NCBI GenBank assembly: GCA_021738105.1
Contig: JAIPCS010000126.1
Span: 1 to 9,850, forward strand
Reading direction: 5' to 3'
Length of the DNA stretch: 9,850 bases
DNA from: Sulfuritalea sp.
GTDB lineage: Bacteria; Pseudomonadota; Gammaproteobacteria; Burkholderiales; Rhodocyclaceae
Positions 1-6,145 of the stretch are shown piece by piece; the stretch's first letter is position 1, and the number at the start of each line of letters is the position of its first letter. The notes under the pieces are model-generated. The model saw only the letters and a list, made by a program, of their open reading frames with translations, made no database searches and was not told the DNA's origin. Made by a program: the position numbers and the translations under genes.

Positions 1-5
1 GTCAT
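1..5 (-). CDS. Start of a truncated minus-strand gene
   Basis: Only the start codon (ATG read on the minus strand from base 5) and two more bases lie inside the window. The call rests on a good Shine-Dalgarno sequence, AGGAGA, at bases 12-17 on the minus strand, 6 nt before the ATG. It lies 72 bp downstream of the DUF59 gene on the same strand, so it is probably the next gene of the NsrR-controlled operon. The product cannot be known from this window. Confidence 0.6.
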
Positions 6-77
6 GCTCTTTCTCCTGTTTTGGTTTGAGATGGGGTTGGGGGTACGAGCGCGTTGTGCACTTCTATGGTTTTGTGT

Positions 78-401
78 TTACCAGCCGAAATGTTCCTTGG
101 CGGTGGCGTTCATCATCGAGGGCTGCCAGGGTGGCTCCCAAACAAGTTGGATGTCGGCGACACAGTCCGGCGGCAAGGACGGCGCCAGCGCGTCCCTGAT
201 GTTTTCGATGATCATGTCGCCCAGCGGGCAGGCTGGTGAAGTCATGGTCATTTCGATCAGCACCCGAGCCGGCGTGGCGTCGACCCGATACACCAGGCCG
301 AGGTCGACGATGTTCATGCCCACTTCGGGATCGATCACCTGACGCAGGATGTCGCGTATGGTTTCTTCGTCGGGCGGAGTAGGAATGCTTGTGTTCGTCA
401 T
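78..401 (-). CDS. DUF59/MIP18-family Fe-S cluster assembly factor (SufT/PaaD-like)
   Basis: A 107-residue protein of the MIP18 (DUF59) family, small cytoplasmic factors that help assemble or deliver Fe-S clusters. Visible signatures are DPEVG (residues 24-28), NIVDLGLVY (30-38) and TSPACPLGD (54-62), whose Cys58 is the family's conserved cysteine, then WEPPW (88-92). The length fits a stand-alone domain. The frame stays open upstream to base 464, but a sigma-70-like promoter (-10 at 436-441, -35 at 459-464) would start transcription near base 429. That makes the ATG at 401 the only sensible start. No strong Shine-Dalgarno is seen. The gene is divergent from nsrR, and an NsrR-type operator covers its -35 box. 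Inference: it repairs or matures Fe-S proteins under nitric-oxide stress. The family is secure; the exact client protein is unknown. Confidence 0.9.
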   Translation of the reverse strand: MTNTSIPTPPDEETIRDILRQVIDPEVGMNIVDLGLVYRVDATPARVLIEMTMTSPACPLGDMIIENIRDALAPSLPPDCVADIQLVWEPPWQPSMMNATAKEHFGW

Positions 402-435
402 GGCAGCTTTAAAGCAGTAGAATGAATACAGCTTC

Positions 436-464
436 ATTCTAGTACGATCTTTTTCATAAAGCAA
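436..464 (-). promoter_or_regulatory. Sigma-70-like promoter of the DUF59 gene
   Basis: Read on the minus strand, TTGCTT (464-459) and TAGAAT (441-436) are separated by exactly 17 bp. The -10 matches TATAAT at five of six positions; the -35 keeps TTG. Transcription would begin near base 429, giving an untranslated leader of about 28 nt before the ATG at 401. The -35 hexamer lies inside the NsrR-type operator, so bound repressor would exclude RNA polymerase. Confidence 0.6.
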
Positions 465-481
465 TATATAAAATACATCTT
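459..481. promoter_or_regulatory. NsrR-type operator
   Basis: A 23-bp imperfect palindrome. Its right half, AAATACATCTT (471-481), is a full match to the half-site of the known NsrR operator pattern (AAGATGYATTT, 1 bp, AAATRCATCTT). The left half begins AAG and keeps TAT at 465-467 but is otherwise degenerate. It lies 20 bp upstream of nsrR and on the -35 element of the divergent DUF59 promoter, which suggests NsrR represses both itself and the Fe-S gene until nitric oxide damages its cluster. Confidence 0.75.
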
Positions 482-501
482 ATGAACGCTGAGGTATCGC
501 C

Positions 502-936
502 ATGAAACTCACCACATTTTCCGACTACACATTACGTGTTCTGATGTTCCTCGCGCTCAATCGCGATCGGCTCGCCACGATTCCCGAAATCGCCGCAGCC
601 TACGAGATTTCAGAGAACCATCTGATGAAGGTGGTGCATCAGCTGGCACGTGCGGGAGTGATCGAATCGGTGCGTGGCAAGGGCGGTGGCGTTCGTCTGG
701 CGCGGGCGCCCGAGGAGATCCGGCTGGGCGATGTCGTTCGCTGCAGCGAAGGCAACGCGCCAATTGTTGAATGTCTTGCAGACGATGTTTCAGCCTGCTG
801 CATTGCACCCGCCTGCCGGCTCAGCGCCATTCTGGTGAGTGCCTTCGAAGCCATGTACGCATCTCTGGATGAATATACCGTAGCCGATCTGGTTCGTTCG
901 CCACGTAGCTTGAACGCGCTATTGGTCCGCAGCTAG
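502..936 (+). CDS. nsrR: NsrR, nitric-oxide-sensing Rrf2-family repressor
   Basis: A 144-residue Rrf2-family regulator. The winged helix-turn-helix occupies about residues 1-75, with the RGKGGGVRLARAP wing at 58-70. The Fe-S ligand loop carries Cys91, Cys99/Cys100 and Cys105 in the arrangement C-x7-CC-x4-CRL. NsrR proteins use three cysteines here, and Asp8, a fourth ligand known in Streptomyces NsrR, is also present (start MKLTTFSD). The tail LDEYTVADLV is the typical NsrR ending. GAGG at 491-494 sits 7 nt before the ATG. Known role: the cluster-loaded dimer represses nitric-oxide detoxification and repair genes, and nitrosylation of the cluster releases DNA. An NsrR-type operator just upstream and a divergent Fe-S assembly gene support the assignment over IscR or RirA. 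The doublet Cys99-Cys100 is slightly unusual. Confidence 0.92.
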   Translation: MKLTTFSDYTLRVLMFLALNRDRLATIPEIAAAYEISENHLMKVVHQLARAGVIESVRGKGGGVRLARAPEEIRLGDVVRCSEGNAPIVECLADDVSACCIAPACRLSAILVSAFEAMYASLDEYTVADLVRSPRSLNALLVRS

Positions 937-1023
937 CGAAGCGCCGATATTCATGATTTCTGTGACTTTACGCACCTAAGTGTTCATTTATATGCTTTAT
1001 CATGGTTCGTGTCGCATTGAATG

Positions 1024-1030
1024 AAGGAGG
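1024..1030 (+). promoter_or_regulatory. Ribosome binding site that decides the DUF342 gene start
   Basis: AAGGAGG, a perfect Shine-Dalgarno, sits 5 nt before an in-frame GTG at 1036. The ATG at 1021 lies upstream of this element and has no ribosome binding site of its own. The GTG is therefore preferred as the start. Confidence 0.75.
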
Positions 1031-1035
1031 GCGGG

Positions 1036-2637
1036 GTGGAGGCAATTCCGGGTTTGGAATTTTCGGAAAGCGAAGGGCGCTTGTTCGCTGCCATTCTTCC
1101 AATTACAGAACGGCCACCGCTTGACGTCGATGCGCTCAAGAGCCTGATCGAGAAGGCCGGCTACGGCGACTGGTTCCTCCTCGAAGATGCCCTGGAGAAG
1201 CTGGTGGGGTGCTACCACCTGCCCAATAGCGAATTGAACTTGCCGCTGGCAGAACGTCGTGATGGCAGTTTTACGCTCGAGATATCCGAAGATGCCATGT
1301 TCGCCTGGATCGATTTTGTTCCCGCGTCGGGAGGCAAGGCGGTAACGCATTCGGAAATTTTCGCTGCACTCGATTCGGCGGGCGTCACCTATGGTATCGA
1401 TCCGCTGGTGGTGGAGGCTCTATGCAGCAGTACCACGGCTGAGCGCCGCGCAGTGGCTACCGGGGAGGCTGCCGAGAACGGGCGGGATACCATTTTTGAG
1501 CAGCTGGTTGCCGATGCTCGCGATCGGGTTCCGCAAGTTGATGAAAACGGATTGATCAATTACCGGGAGTTGGGCGCGATTCCCATGGTCGTCGCCGATC
1601 AGGAGTTGATGCGTCGGATTCCTCCAACTACTGGAAGCAACGGACGCAATGTTCATGGTGGCCTTGTCGAACCGGTGCCGGGACGAAACGAAGCATTTGT
1701 AGAGAATCTGGCTGGTGCCCACATCGCAAAAGACGACGCCAATCTTTTGCGCGCCACCTTCAATGGCCAACCGATTCGTTGTGGCAACGGGGTCATGGTG
1801 GAGCAGGTTTTGCACGCCAAGAATGTCGACATCGCTTCGGGAAACATTTCCTTTGATGGCACGGTTCATATTGACGGCGAGGTTCTGCCGGGTATGAAGG
1901 TGCACGCCACGGGCGACATTATCGTCACGGGTCTGGTGGATGGCGCGGAACTCGATGCCGGCGGAGACATCACCATTGGCGGCGGAGTCATCGCCCAGGC
2001 CAGGGTGCGGGCGGGAGGATCCGTCTCGGCGAGGTTCGTTGAAAGCGCCCATGTCTATTCCGGAACCATGATTGCAATCGATGATGCGGCACTGCAAAGT
2101 GATTTACAGGCGATCAATCAGATCGTTGTCGGAATCAAGGCGACCCAACGCGGACATATTGTCGGTGGCTCGGCGCGGGCAATGTTATTGATCAGGGCAC
2201 CCATCGTGGGGGCGGCAAAAGGCGGTGTGACCGAAATTCAGTTGGGCGTCAATCCGGTGCTGGAAGCAAAGTATCAGGAATTGCTGCAGAGGATCGAGGC
2301 GCAAAAGACTGAAGAGGCCAACCTTGAAAAATTAGTCAAGCATCTCACCACGCATGGTGACAAGGGGGGCATGCTGGGACGGGCAAAAGCTTCCTGGCAG
2401 CAGGCGATTCAGGCGTGGGCAAAACTGATGCCGGAGCAGGAAGCTCTGGAAGCCCAGTTGGCATTGATCGGCGGCGCTCAACTTGAAGTCGGGGTGAGTG
2501 TGTCAGGGGCGATTAATCTGCATTTCGGCAAGAAGACTCTGACTGTTCGCAAGAACTACGATGCAGGCGTGTTTTCGCTCGTCGATGAAAAAATCGTCTT
2601 TACCGATCCTGGTGGTGTTGTGACAACAGCCGGCTGA
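1036..2637 (+). CDS. FapA-like protein (DUF342, beta-helix plus coiled coil)
   Basis: A 533-residue protein with the layout of the FapA/DUF342 family. There is a mixed alpha/beta N-terminal part (about 1-255). Next comes a run of short repeating beta strands with G-x-V/I patterns (about 265-395, such as GDIIVTG, GGDITIGGG and GGSVSAR), which should form a right-handed beta-helix. A Glu/Lys-rich coiled coil follows (about 405-480), then a final strand segment containing GAINLHFGKKTLTV. Family members have been linked to flagellar assembly and polar localisation in some bacteria; the biochemical role is not settled. The start is the GTG with a strong Shine-Dalgarno. A weak promoter may lie upstream (TATGCT at 991-996, with a poor -35). 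The gene stands alone and converges on the diguanylate cyclase gene, which gives a loose c-di-GMP/motility context. No signal peptide or membrane segment is visible. Confidence 0.85.
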   Translation: MEAIPGLEFSESEGRLFAAILPITERPPLDVDALKSLIEKAGYGDWFLLEDALEKLVGCYHLPNSELNLPLAERRDGSFTLEISEDAMFAWIDFVPASGGKAVTHSEIFAALDSAGVTYGIDPLVVEALCSSTTAERRAVATGEAAENGRDTIFEQLVADARDRVPQVDENGLINYRELGAIPMVVADQELMRRIPPTTGSNGRNVHGGLVEPVPGRNEAFVENLAGAHIAKDDANLLRATFNGQPIRCGNGVMVEQVLHAKNVDIASGNISFDGTVHIDGEVLPGMKVHATGDIIVTGLVDGAELDAGGDITIGGGVIAQARVRAGGSVSARFVESAHVYSGTMIAIDDAALQSDLQAINQIVVGIKATQRGHIVGGSARAMLLIRAPIVGAAKGGVTEIQLGVNPVLEAKYQELLQRIEAQKTEEANLEKLVKHLTTHGDKGGMLGRAKASWQQAIQAWAKLMPEQEALEAQLALIGGAQLEVGVSVSGAINLHFGKKTLTVRKNYDAGVFSLVDEKIVFTDPGGVVTTAG

Positions 2638-2743
2638 CCGGAAAATTGTCTCTGAACCCGGCGCTTCAGGGGCGCACTGCCGGCGATTGACTGGCGATTT
2701 CCGATTGGCAACCGCTTCAAACGAAAGACGGCCAAAAATCGGG

Positions 2744-4240
2744 CTATTTTTTGGGCTCGTGGAAGCGGATTGTATTGCGGCCGGCTTCCTTGGCTTGGTA
2801 CATCGCCATATCCGCCCAATTGAGAATATCTTCCGTTCTGGATTCGTGATTGATAAACAGGACTACCCCGATGCTCGACGTGCAGCGGTATTCGACAATA
2901 ATTTCGGTATTGTCTTCCTGCTGATACTTCAGCAGATACGGTTCAGCAAGAGAGTTGCGGATCTTCTCCGCCGCGACACGGGACAGCAACAGGGACTCGC
3001 CTCTGTCCGTGTCGAGTTCACTGAGTACCACTACAAATTCGTCGCCACCAAAGCGCGCGACCGTATCCGTTTCGCGCACGCAACCGGTGATGCGAAGCGC
3101 GACCTCTTTCAACAACAAATCGCCGACGCTGTGACCGTGCATGTCGTTCAGAGGTTTGAAGTCGTCAAGGTCTAGAAACATCAGACCACCATAACGCCCA
3201 CTTCGCCTGCTGACCGCCATGGCCTGATCCACGCGGTCAATGAGCAGTCGACGATTAGGGAGTTGCGTCAACAAGTCATAGAACGCGAGATTGTGGATTT
3301 CATCTTCCCTTTCCATGCGCTCCGTGATGTCACGGGACACAACCACCATTCGCAACGGCATCCCCTGACTGTTTTTGATCAGCGTGCCACAGGATTCCAT
3401 GTGGCGAATGCTGTTGTCCGGCAGTACAAATCGGAAATTCAATTTGTGGCCTTTGCCGGATCTGACAGTTTCCGCGAACGCATGCTCGACTCGCTGAATA
3501 TCATCCGGATGAATTTCGGTGAAAGAGTCGGTGCCTTTCATGGCGTCAATATCGCCAAAAAACCGAGCGTACGACGGACTGTTGTAAAGGCGCCTGCCCT
3601 TCAGGTCGAGTACTGCAATAAAGTCGTCGACGCTCTCGGCGATCAGGCGAAAAAACTCTTCCTTGGAACGCAAGGCATCCATCAGCAAATTGCGTTCGGT
3701 AACGTCGGTCAGGGTGACGTGCACGGTGCCAGGGTGTCCCGGCTTAATCTGGCGTCTGCTGTCCAGCCGAACATGGATGATGGATCCATCTTCATGCTGC
3801 AATGCCAATTCAACATTCAGTTTGTCGTCCTGACGAAGTGTGCCGGCGAAATGCGCGTTCCAGCGGAACGCATCGTTGGGGGCAACAAAATCTGAAAAAC
3901 GCCTGTTAATCGTCGAACCGCGGGATAGTCCCAGCAGTTCTGCACCCGTCAGGTTGATACTTTCGATCACGCCCTGATCGGAGAGAGTGAGGTAGCCGAG
4001 CGGAGCAAACTCAAAAAAATCAGCGAAGTGGCTGCGTGATTCTTCAAGTGCGGATTGTGCCTGCCGTAGAGTTTCGTTTTTTGTGTCCAGTTCAATCTGG
4101 AGCCCTTGCAGTTCATGCAGAATTTCGTCGACCTTGTGTCCGGACAAGGCGTCAGCAGCAGACTTGGTTTTGGTGATGCGTTTCGTTGCCTCAGGTCTCA
4201 AATGAAGACTGTCAGGCTTTGAATCCTTGGCTGCATTCAT
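2744..4240 (-). CDS. PAS-PAS-GGDEF diguanylate cyclase
   Basis: A 498-residue soluble signalling protein that should make c-di-GMP from two GTP. Order: a polar N-terminus and coiled coil (about 1-70); PAS 1 (about 71-182, ending TDVTERN); PAS 2 (about 190-308, ending SRDITERME); then GGDEF (about 315-495). The linker DLLTQLPNRRLLIDR is the usual entry to a GGDEF domain. The catalytic motif is intact (GGDEF at 398-402). The product-inhibition I-site RETD (389-392) stands the canonical five residues before it, so feedback by c-di-GMP is expected. No membrane segment and no EAL domain are seen. The ATG is preceded by AAGGGA 5 nt upstream on the minus strand. The input ligand of the PAS domains cannot be told from sequence. 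The gene converges on the DUF342 gene with about 106 bp between the stop codons. Confidence 0.95.
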   Translation of the reverse strand: MNAAKDSKPDSLHLRPEATKRITKTKSAADALSGHKVDEILHELQGLQIELDTKNETLRQAQSALEESRSHFADFFEFAPLGYLTLSDQGVIESINLTGAELLGLSRGSTINRRFSDFVAPNDAFRWNAHFAGTLRQDDKLNVELALQHEDGSIIHVRLDSRRQIKPGHPGTVHVTLTDVTERNLLMDALRSKEEFFRLIAESVDDFIAVLDLKGRRLYNSPSYARFFGDIDAMKGTDSFTEIHPDDIQRVEHAFAETVRSGKGHKLNFRFVLPDNSIRHMESCGTLIKNSQGMPLRMVVVSRDITERMEREDEIHNLAFYDLLTQLPNRRLLIDRVDQAMAVSRRSGRYGGLMFLDLDDFKPLNDMHGHSVGDLLLKEVALRITGCVRETDTVARFGGDEFVVVLSELDTDRGESLLLSRVAAEKIRNSLAEPYLLKYQQEDNTEIIVEYRCTSSIGVVLFINHESRTEDILNWADMAMYQAKEAGRNTIRFHEPKK

Positions 4241-4476
4241 CGGTATCCCTTATGGATCGATGCACTGACGGCTAGAGGGGCTGGACCAGGACGTTGGAGC
4301 GACACAAGTGCATTCTCTGCGCCCAACCTTGTCAATCGCATATACTCTCTTTAGGGCTGAAGATTGTCAAGAGGGGGGTAATCCGCACCAAATCTTCGAC
4401 CGGTCGTGATTTTCATCGACATCATTGCAACCGCGTCCCGGGGATCCCGGGGACTATGTACGCCTGTGAGCATCCC
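4241..4476. other. Intergenic stretch between the cyclase and DUF2789 genes
   Basis: 236 bp without a convincing gene. It must hold the cyclase promoter on the minus strand. TTGACA occurs there twice (4330-4335 and 4364-4369), as part of a TTGTCAA direct repeat 35 bp apart, but neither copy has a good -10 at normal spacing. The end near DUF2789 holds the GC-rich tandem repeat listed separately. Confidence 0.4.
4436..4453. repeat. Tandem 9-bp repeat TCCCGGGGA x2
   Basis: TCCCGGGGA occurs twice back to back. Each unit contains the palindrome CCCGGG, and the ends GTCCC/GGGAC can pair, so the transcript downstream of DUF2789 could form a GC-rich hairpin. There is no T-run, so it is not a standard intrinsic terminator. 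Function unknown. Confidence 0.5.
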
Positions 4477-4710
4477 CTAGGCTCTCAACCTTTCATTCAG
4501 CGTATCGACCAATTCGGCCCAATCGGCGTCATTGAGAACCTCCTCACACAGGAAGCTGGACTGGGCCGGCGACCAGAATGCGGCCTCGTGCAATGGCGTT
4601 TTGTTGGGCAACGGGCGGTGTTGATCGAGAAAATTCTGGATCTCTTCTTGTTCGGAAGGGAGTCCCAGCTGGGCAAAAAGATTTGCCAGTGTATGTATTG
4701 AAGTTTCCAT
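4477..4710 (-). CDS. DUF2789 family protein
   Basis: A 77-residue protein that I recognise as DUF2789 from its start METSIHTLANLFAQLGLPS, the central HRPLP and FWSPAQSSFL (44-53) segments, and the ending DADWAELVDTLNERL. The family is small, soluble, probably all-helical and of unknown function, found mainly in proteobacteria. The length is full for the family. AGGAG on the minus strand 6 nt before the ATG supports the start. It is divergent, with 55 bp between, from the four-cysteine gene, so the two may share regulation. Nothing in the sequence indicates a partner or an enzymatic role. Confidence 0.88.
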   Translation of the reverse strand: METSIHTLANLFAQLGLPSEQEEIQNFLDQHRPLPNKTPLHEAAFWSPAQSSFLCEEVLNDADWAELVDTLNERLRA

Positions 4711-4765
4711 ATCGCTCCTGTTGAGTCATTATGCGCGTATTGAAACTTGATCTGCAGGAGAACAA

Positions 4766-4966
4766 ATGGCTGGCTCATGGGGTTGTCCGCACGAAACCAA
4801 TGATAGGTGTTCCAAAGTGAACAATCTGCCCTGCGATCCGGGCATGAAAGGCTGTGTACTGCATGGCCGCTTTGTTTTTGCCAACGACGACAAGAACGAA
4901 CGGCTCAGGCAGAAGCAGGCCCGTGAGACGCAGGATCAGGATCCTGCCGTGCCGCGGCCTCGGTGA
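4766..4966 (+). CDS. Small four-cysteine protein, possibly metal-binding
   Basis: A 66-residue protein with cysteines at 7, 15, 23 and 30 (WGCPHE, C-x7-C-x7-C-x6-C) followed by VLHGRFVFANDDKNERL. The pattern CDPGMKGCVL and the even spacing suggest a structured, possibly Zn- or Fe-S-binding miniprotein; this is inference. The first 48 residues look like the real domain. The tail is polar and low in complexity, and its last 62 bp overlap the convergent gene's 3' end. The Shine-Dalgarno is good (AGGAG, 5 nt before the ATG). I do not recognise a named function. The main doubt is whether the tail is under selection. Confidence 0.72.
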   Translation: MAGSWGCPHETNDRCSKVNNLPCDPGMKGCVLHGRFVFANDDKNERLRQKQARETQDQDPAVPRPR

Positions 4967-5126
4967 CGGCCCTGATATCGAGCGTGCGCATGGCGTCAAT
5001 GGCGACTTCCCAGGCCCCTTCCTGACAGAGACCGGCAATCTGGGCGTTTTCATAGGCGTCGAGCGCGGCGCGAACGCAGGCGTTGCGCACGGCAGTCGCA
5101 ATTTTCAGCGAATTGCTTGCGGTCAT
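4905..5126 (-). CDS. Small helical protein co-transcribed with the MarR gene, unknown function
   Basis: A 73-residue protein with a compact helical core (about residues 8-55): ACVRAALDAYENAQIAGLC, then QEGAWEVAIDAMRTLD. It has two cysteines, at 17 and 34. The tail after about residue 55 is Ala/Pro-rich and weak. A GGGAG Shine-Dalgarno on the minus strand lies about 8 nt before the ATG. The start is one base after the MarR stop codon, so translational coupling is likely. I do not know a function. The shared operon places it with the MarR/DsrC-like locus. Its last 62 bp overlap the end of the opposite four-cysteine gene. Confidence 0.75.
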   Translation of the reverse strand: MTASNSLKIATAVRNACVRAALDAYENAQIAGLCQEGAWEVAIDAMRTLDIRAVTEAAARQDPDPASHGPASA

Positions 5127-5127
5127 C

Positions 5128-5547
5128 TCAGTCTCCCTGAAGATCCTGCAACTGAGGCAGGAGGAAGCTGCCGGCCGGATTCAAATGCTCGTCCCGATGC
5201 AACTGAGCCATTCGCGTCACCATGCGCTCTCCTTTAGAGGTCAGGTGGATTTCCACTTCGCGTCGATCCGTCTTGCTTTGCCGGCGGATCACCCAGCCCA
5301 GTTTTTCGCAACGCGATATCAGCGCGACAACGCCATGATGCTGAGCCTGCATCCGTTCGGCAAGTTGTCCGACACTTGCCCAGTCGCGTCCGGGAAAGCC
5401 CTTGATGTGCAGCAGCAATAAGTACTGCAATGGAGTGATGCCGTGTTTGCGTGTCACCTGCTCGCTGAAGCGCAGGAAGCGGCGCAGCCGATAGCGGAAC
5501 TCCGAGAGTGTTTCGAATTCCCTTTTGCTGAGCGTCGGATCGGTCAT
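5128..5547 (-). CDS. MarR-family transcriptional regulator
   Basis: A 139-residue winged-helix regulator. Residues from about 34 on give the MarR pattern: ITPLQYLLLLHI, the recognition region WASVGQLAERMQAQHHGVVALISR, and the wing TDRREVEIHLTSKGERMV, which has the family's DRR...LT..G signature. The frame stays open upstream to 5745, but those residues are Pro/Arg-rich and unlike MarR, so the ATG at 5547 is chosen. It has GGAG about 10 nt upstream, a little distant. The gene is divergent from the DsrC-like gene, and palindromes between them are likely operators. Inference: it represses the DsrC-like gene and itself. Its ligand is unknown. Confidence 0.9.
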   Translation of the reverse strand: MTDPTLSKREFETLSEFRYRLRRFLRFSEQVTRKHGITPLQYLLLLHIKGFPGRDWASVGQLAERMQAQHHGVVALISRCEKLGWVIRRQSKTDRREVEIHLTSKGERMVTRMAQLHRDEHLNPAGSFLLPQLQDLQGD

Positions 5548-5581
5548 GCTGCCGTGTCTCCATGGTCCTGCAACAACGCCG

Positions 5582-5596
5582 ACAATATCATATTGT
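5582..5596. promoter_or_regulatory. 15-bp perfect palindrome, candidate operator
   Basis: ACAATAT-C-ATATTGT has 7-bp arms around one central base, between the divergent MarR and DsrC-like genes. MarR dimers bind such palindromes. It lies nearer the MarR gene and could serve in autoregulation. Confidence 0.5.
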
Positions 5597-5622
5597 GCTT
5601 TTATCACAACGTGATGTAATAT
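5593..5622 (+). promoter_or_regulatory. Promoter of the DsrC-like gene with an operator in the spacer
   Basis: TTGTGC (5593-5598) and TAATAT (5617-5622) are 18 bp apart, a usable sigma-70-like promoter. The spacer holds the inverted repeat ATCAC-aac-GTGAT (5603-5615), extendable with mismatches to 9-bp arms. It resembles MarR-type operators, so repression by the divergent MarR protein is likely. Confidence 0.5.
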
Positions 5623-5660
5623 TTGGGCGCTGTCTGTACTCGAATGCATGGAGGTGACCA

Positions 5661-5984
5661 ATGGAAACGATGGAAATGCCGGCAACGGACGAAGAGGGCT
5701 ACCTGGTCGAGCCGGCGGATTGGAGCGAGCCGCTGGCCTTGGCACTGGCCGGAATGGAAAACATCGAGCTGGGTGACGCGCATTGGGACGCGATCCGCTT
5801 CATGCGTGACTACTACCAGGAGCATCAGGTGATTCCCGACGTGCGCCATGTTGTAAAACACTTGTCGTCGCGGTTTGGCGCCGCCTCGCGCAACATGATG
5901 TTCGAGCTGTTTCCCTACGGCTACGTCAAGCAGGCCTGCAAGATCGCCGGTATGAAACGCCCGCGCGGCTGGAGCACCGGCTAA
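5661..5984 (+). CDS. DsrC/TusE-family sulfur-relay-like protein lacking CysA
   Basis: A 107-residue protein with the whole DsrC/TusE fold pattern: EEGYLVEPADWSEPLA (11-26), HWDAIRFMRDYY (41-52), the VKHLSSRFG helix (65-73), FPYGYVKQACKIAGMKRP (84-101). DsrC proteins carry sulfur on two C-terminal cysteines, and TusE keeps only the penultimate one (CysA). Here CysB is present as Cys93, but the CysA place, 11 residues on, is Trp104, and the tail ends STG. It is therefore neither a standard DsrC nor a standard TusE, so trisulfide formation or tRNA thiolation in the usual way is unlikely. A regulatory or protein-binding role, proposed for such paralogs, is an inference. GGAGG is 6 nt before the ATG. 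No dsrAB or tusBCD genes are in the window. Confidence 0.9.
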   Translation: METMEMPATDEEGYLVEPADWSEPLALALAGMENIELGDAHWDAIRFMRDYYQEHQVIPDVRHVVKHLSSRFGAASRNMMFELFPYGYVKQACKIAGMKRPRGWSTG

Positions 5985-6012
5985 GACGCAGCGCGAAACA
6001 GCTGATCGGGAA

Positions 6013-6046
6013 GGCAGCACCGCTTTCAAGTCCGGTGGCGTCTGCC
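6013..6046. repeat. Hairpin between the DsrC-like gene and nasT
   Basis: CACCG (6018-6022) and CGGTG (6033-6037) pair around a 10-nt loop. GGCAG (6013-6017) and CTGCC (6042-6046) extend the stem beyond a 4-nt bulge. No T-run follows, so this is at best a weak terminator of the DsrC-like gene, or an operator upstream of the nasT promoter. The rest of the 161-bp gap holds a perfect 12-bp palindrome, CCGGATATCCGG (6080-6091). Confidence 0.4.
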
Positions 6047-6118
6047 ATGCGGCCTACCAGCGAATAGAAGACATTCTTGCCGGATATCCGGGTATGCCGT
6101 GCGTCCGAGCTGACGCCT

Positions 6119-6134
6119 TGGCATGAGGCTTGCA
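6119..6134 (+). promoter_or_regulatory. Sigma-54 (-24/-12) promoter of nasT
   Basis: TGGCATGAGGCTTGCA matches the sigma-54 consensus TGGCACG-N4-TTGCW with one change. GG (6120-6121) and GC (6132-6133) are 10 bp apart, as required. The expected transcription start is near 6145, one base before the nasT ATG at 6146, so the mRNA would be nearly leaderless. This fits the absence of a Shine-Dalgarno there. No clear enhancer site was found upstream. Confidence 0.65.
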
Positions 6135-6145
6135 CTGCTTTCCGG

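Noticed and set aside
946..953. GCCGATAT resembling a sigma-28 -10 box upstream of the DUF342 gene
   Set aside because: No TAAA-type -35 at the required distance.
1420..2097. 225-residue minus-strand open frame inside the DUF342 gene
   Set aside because: Shadow frame; the plus-strand protein has clear DUF342 structure.
2732..2754. CCAAAAAT / ATTTTTTGG stem between the DUF342 and cyclase genes as a bidirectional terminator
   Set aside because: AT-only core with a bulge, overlaps the cyclase stop codon, and no proper T-run outside the stem.
3263..3895. Plus-strand open frame inside the diguanylate cyclase gene
   Set aside because: Antisense to conserved PAS domains; no ribosome binding site or motif.
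4307..4369. TTGACA hexamers on the minus strand as the cyclase promoter
   Set aside because: The best -10 candidates (TATATG, TGCACT) are at wrong spacing or poor match; not strong enough to call.
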